A DNA stretch of 64,000 nucleotides from CAYXLI01 sp964464925 (lineage in GTDB: Bacteria; Acidobacteriota; Terriglobia; Bryobacterales; Bryobacteraceae). The notes under the pieces were generated by a model. That model saw nothing but the letters and a program-made list of their open reading frames with translations, did not search any database and was not told the DNA's origin. The translations under genes were made by a program, and so were the position numbers. Below, in pieces: positions 62,416-64,000 of the stretch (its first letter is position 1; each line of letters starts with the position of its first letter). The DNA lies in the NCBI GenBank assembly GCA_964464925.1, contig CAYXLI010000015.1:1-64000 (forward strand), in the 5' to 3' direction.

Positions 62416-64000
62416 TCCACCGTCACGCTCTTGGCCAGATTACGAGGCTGGTCGACATCGCAACCGAGCCGCACGGCTACGTGGTAGGCCAGCAACTGCA
62501 ACGGCACAATTTCCAGTAGAGGCAGCAACAGTTCGTGAGTTGGCGGAATGGTGATCAGGTGGTCCGCCATTTTCGCCACGTCCTCGTCGCCATCGCAGGC
62601 AACCGCAACGACCCGTCCGCCGCGCGCCTTCACTTCCTGGATGTTAGAGAGCGTCTTCTCATAACGGATATGGCTCTCATCACTGCCGGGGTCGCGCGTG
62701 GCAAGCACCACCACCGGAAGATTCTCGTCGATCAGCGCGTTGGGGCCGTGCTTCATCTCGCCGGCCGGATAGCCTTCCGCGTGAATGTAGGAGATCTCTT
62801 TCAGCTTCAAAGCGCCTTCCAAGGCGATAGGGAAGTGGATGCCGCGGCCCAGGAACAGGAAGTCCTTTGCGCGGGAGAGAGTTCGCGCCAACTCATCGTA
62901 GTGACCTTCGCCCGAGAGCACCACCTCGAGTTTGCCGGGAATCCTCAAGACTTCCTGGACCAGCGATTTCGATTCCTCGGGCGCGATCCGGTTCCTCACC
63001 TGACCGAGGTGCATTGCCAAAACGAATAACGCGGTGAGCTGAGACGTGAAGGCTTTGGTCGACGCGACTCCGATCTCGGGGCCCGCGTGCGTCAGCAAAG
63101 TGCCCGCCGCTTCACGGGTAATCATGCTGCCAACAACGTTACAAATCGCGAGCGTTTTGGAGCCTTTTCCCTTCGCTTCGCGTTGAGCGGCGAGCGTATC
63201 CGCAGTCTCGCCCGATTGGGAGATCACTACGGTCAGCGTGTCGGCCTGGACGATGGGATCGCGATAACGGAACTCGCTACCGTAATCGACTTCCACCGGG
63301 ATGCGGGCCAGCTTCTCGATCATGAACTTGCCTGCCAGAGCCGCGTGCCAACTGGTGCCGCACGCAATGATCTTGATCTGCCGGAACTCCTGGAACTGCT
63401 TGGGCGTGATATCCATCTCATCGAGAAAGATACGGCCGGACTCCTGGCCAACACGTCCGAGCAGGGTATCGCGGACAGCGCGCGGCTGCTCAAAGATCTC
63501 CTTGAGCATGAAATGCTTGTAGCCGCCCTTTTCCGCCATGATCGGATCCCAAAGAATGTGTGAGACCTGGCGCTTGATGGGGCGGCCCTCGAAGTCGGTG
63601 AGCTTCACGCCTTCCGGAGTAAGGATTGCCATATCGCCGTCAGCCAGGAAGAACATATCGCGCGTGTGGCTAAGAATAGCGGGCACATCGGAGGCAACGA
63701 AATATTCGCCGTCACCCAGGCCTACAACAACGGGCGGACCCTGGCGGGCAGCGACAATCTTGCTGGGATCGGATCGTGCAATGATCGACAGCGCGAACAC
63801 ACCGGTGAGCCTCTTCAGTGCAGTTCGGACGGCTTCTTCGAGATTGCCGGTGTAATACTTCTCGACTAGGTGTGCAATGATTTCGGTATCGGTCTCGGTT
63901 TGGAACGTGTGCCCCTCGTCCTGAAGTTCCTTTTTCAGAGCCAAATAGTTCTCGACGATGCCGTTGTGGACGACCACCACGTCACCTTTGCAGTCGCGGT
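62412..64000 (-). CDS. glmS: Glutamine-fructose-6-phosphate aminotransferase (5' end outside the window)
   Basis: Converts fructose-6-phosphate and glutamine to glucosamine-6-phosphate for cell-wall synthesis. The frame runs to base 64000 without a start: codons before 63980 read RDCKGDVVVVHNGIVENY, the glutaminase region, so about 75 N-terminal residues are missing, including the nucleophile Cys. Two SIS domains are complete (IIACGTSWHAALAGKF, VVISQSGETADTLAAQR, STKAFTSQLTALFVLAM, FLFLGRGIHFPIALEGALKLKEISYIHAEG). The C-terminus DVDQPRNLAKSVTVE is standard. A partial gene by window edge only. Confidence 0.95.
   Translation of the reverse strand, partial: RDCKGDVVVVHNGIVENYLALKKELQDEGHTFQTETDTEIIAHLVEKYYTGNLEEAVRTALKRLTGVFALSIIARSDPSKIVAARQGPPVVVGLGDGEYFVASDVPAILSHTRDMFFLADGDMAILTPEGVKLTDFEGRPIKRQVSHILWDPIMAEKGGYKHFMLKEIFEQPRAVRDTLLGRVGQESGRIFLDEMDITPKQFQEFRQIKIIACGTSWHAALAGKFMIEKLARIPVEVDYGSEFRYRDPIVQADTLTVVISQSGETADTLAAQREAKGKGSKTLAICNVVGSMITREAAGTLLTHAGPEIGVASTKAFTSQLTALFVLAMHLGQVRNRIAPEESKSLVQEVLRIPGKLEVVLSGEGHYDELARTLSRAKDFLFLGRGIHFPIALEGALKLKEISYIHAEGYPAGEMKHGPNALIDENLPVVVLATRDPGSDESHIRYEKTLSNIQEVKARGGRVVAVACDGDEDVAKMADHLITIPPTHELLLPLLEIVPLQLLAYHVAVRLGCDVDQPRNLAKSVTVE

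Overview
The window looks like a chromosomal segment of an acidobacterium close to Candidatus Solibacter / Bryobacterales. This is inferred from gene content, not from a search. Pointers are the many Sec-exported amidohydrolases, an Oar-type TonB receptor with a carboxypeptidase-regulatory-like N-terminus, a TolB/TPR protein with the N-terminal domain common in Solibacter, planctomycete-type DUF1501/DUF1553 proteins, a short microcompartment shell locus, GC-rich codon third positions and gene-dense packing. No rRNA, tRNA, CRISPR array, prophage or intact insertion sequence was seen. The only mobile-element trace is a pair of 15-bp direct repeats in the first 50 bases.

Layout. 0.1-12 kb: a hydrolase island with four amidohydrolase domains, an exported amidase, an ALDH7-type aldehyde dehydrogenase, a class A beta-lactamase-like serine hydrolase, and an ABC ATPase overlapping a permease that is fused to an amidohydrolase. 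12-15 kb: a rhomboid protease, then a compact microcompartment operon (class II aldolase, one BMC-H hexamer, three BMC-P pentamers) whose last gene overlaps a membrane-protein gene on the other strand. 15-24.6 kb: MFS and SulP transporters, a transglutaminase-like protein, an SDR, a Tat-exported HisC-like aminotransferase, and a TonB receptor preceded by a compact four-helix RNA structure. 24.6-31.5 kb: GT39 glycosyltransferase, a small HExxH protein, DinB, ArgD-like aminotransferase, mannose-1-phosphate guanylyltransferase and two tandem signal peptidases I. 31.7-38.9 kb: TolB/TPR and TPR proteins, an exported alpha/beta hydrolase, tsaD and queA. 38.9-44 kb: a minus-strand run DUF1549/1553 - DUF1501 - ECF sigma - anti-sigma. 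44-47.8 kb: a lipoprotein with an NtrB/NtrC-like two-component pair. 48-52.3 kb: an exported PIG-L deacetylase, a 40-residue membrane peptide and an SSS symporter, each joined to the next by an ATGA overlap. 52.4-64 kb: glgC, an MFS-cupin-hydroxyacyl-CoA dehydrogenase operon, a lone fliM, a MiaB-like methylthiotransferase, an M20 peptidase, DUF4126, another MFS, yjbQ, and glmS cut by the window end.

How the genes work together (inference). Much of the segment serves cell-envelope breakdown and uptake of peptides, amides and sugars: exported hydrolases release small molecules and TonB, MFS, SSS and SulP systems take them in. The microcompartment operon probably encapsulates cleavage of a deoxysugar phosphate to a toxic aldehyde. 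It lacks its own aldehyde dehydrogenase, so the rest of the pathway must lie elsewhere. Genes are packed tightly, and several convergent pairs overlap at their 3' ends. No gene-free stretch exceeds 300 bases; the two longest (31423-31701 and 47767-48045, 279 bases each) hold predicted hairpins and are annotated.
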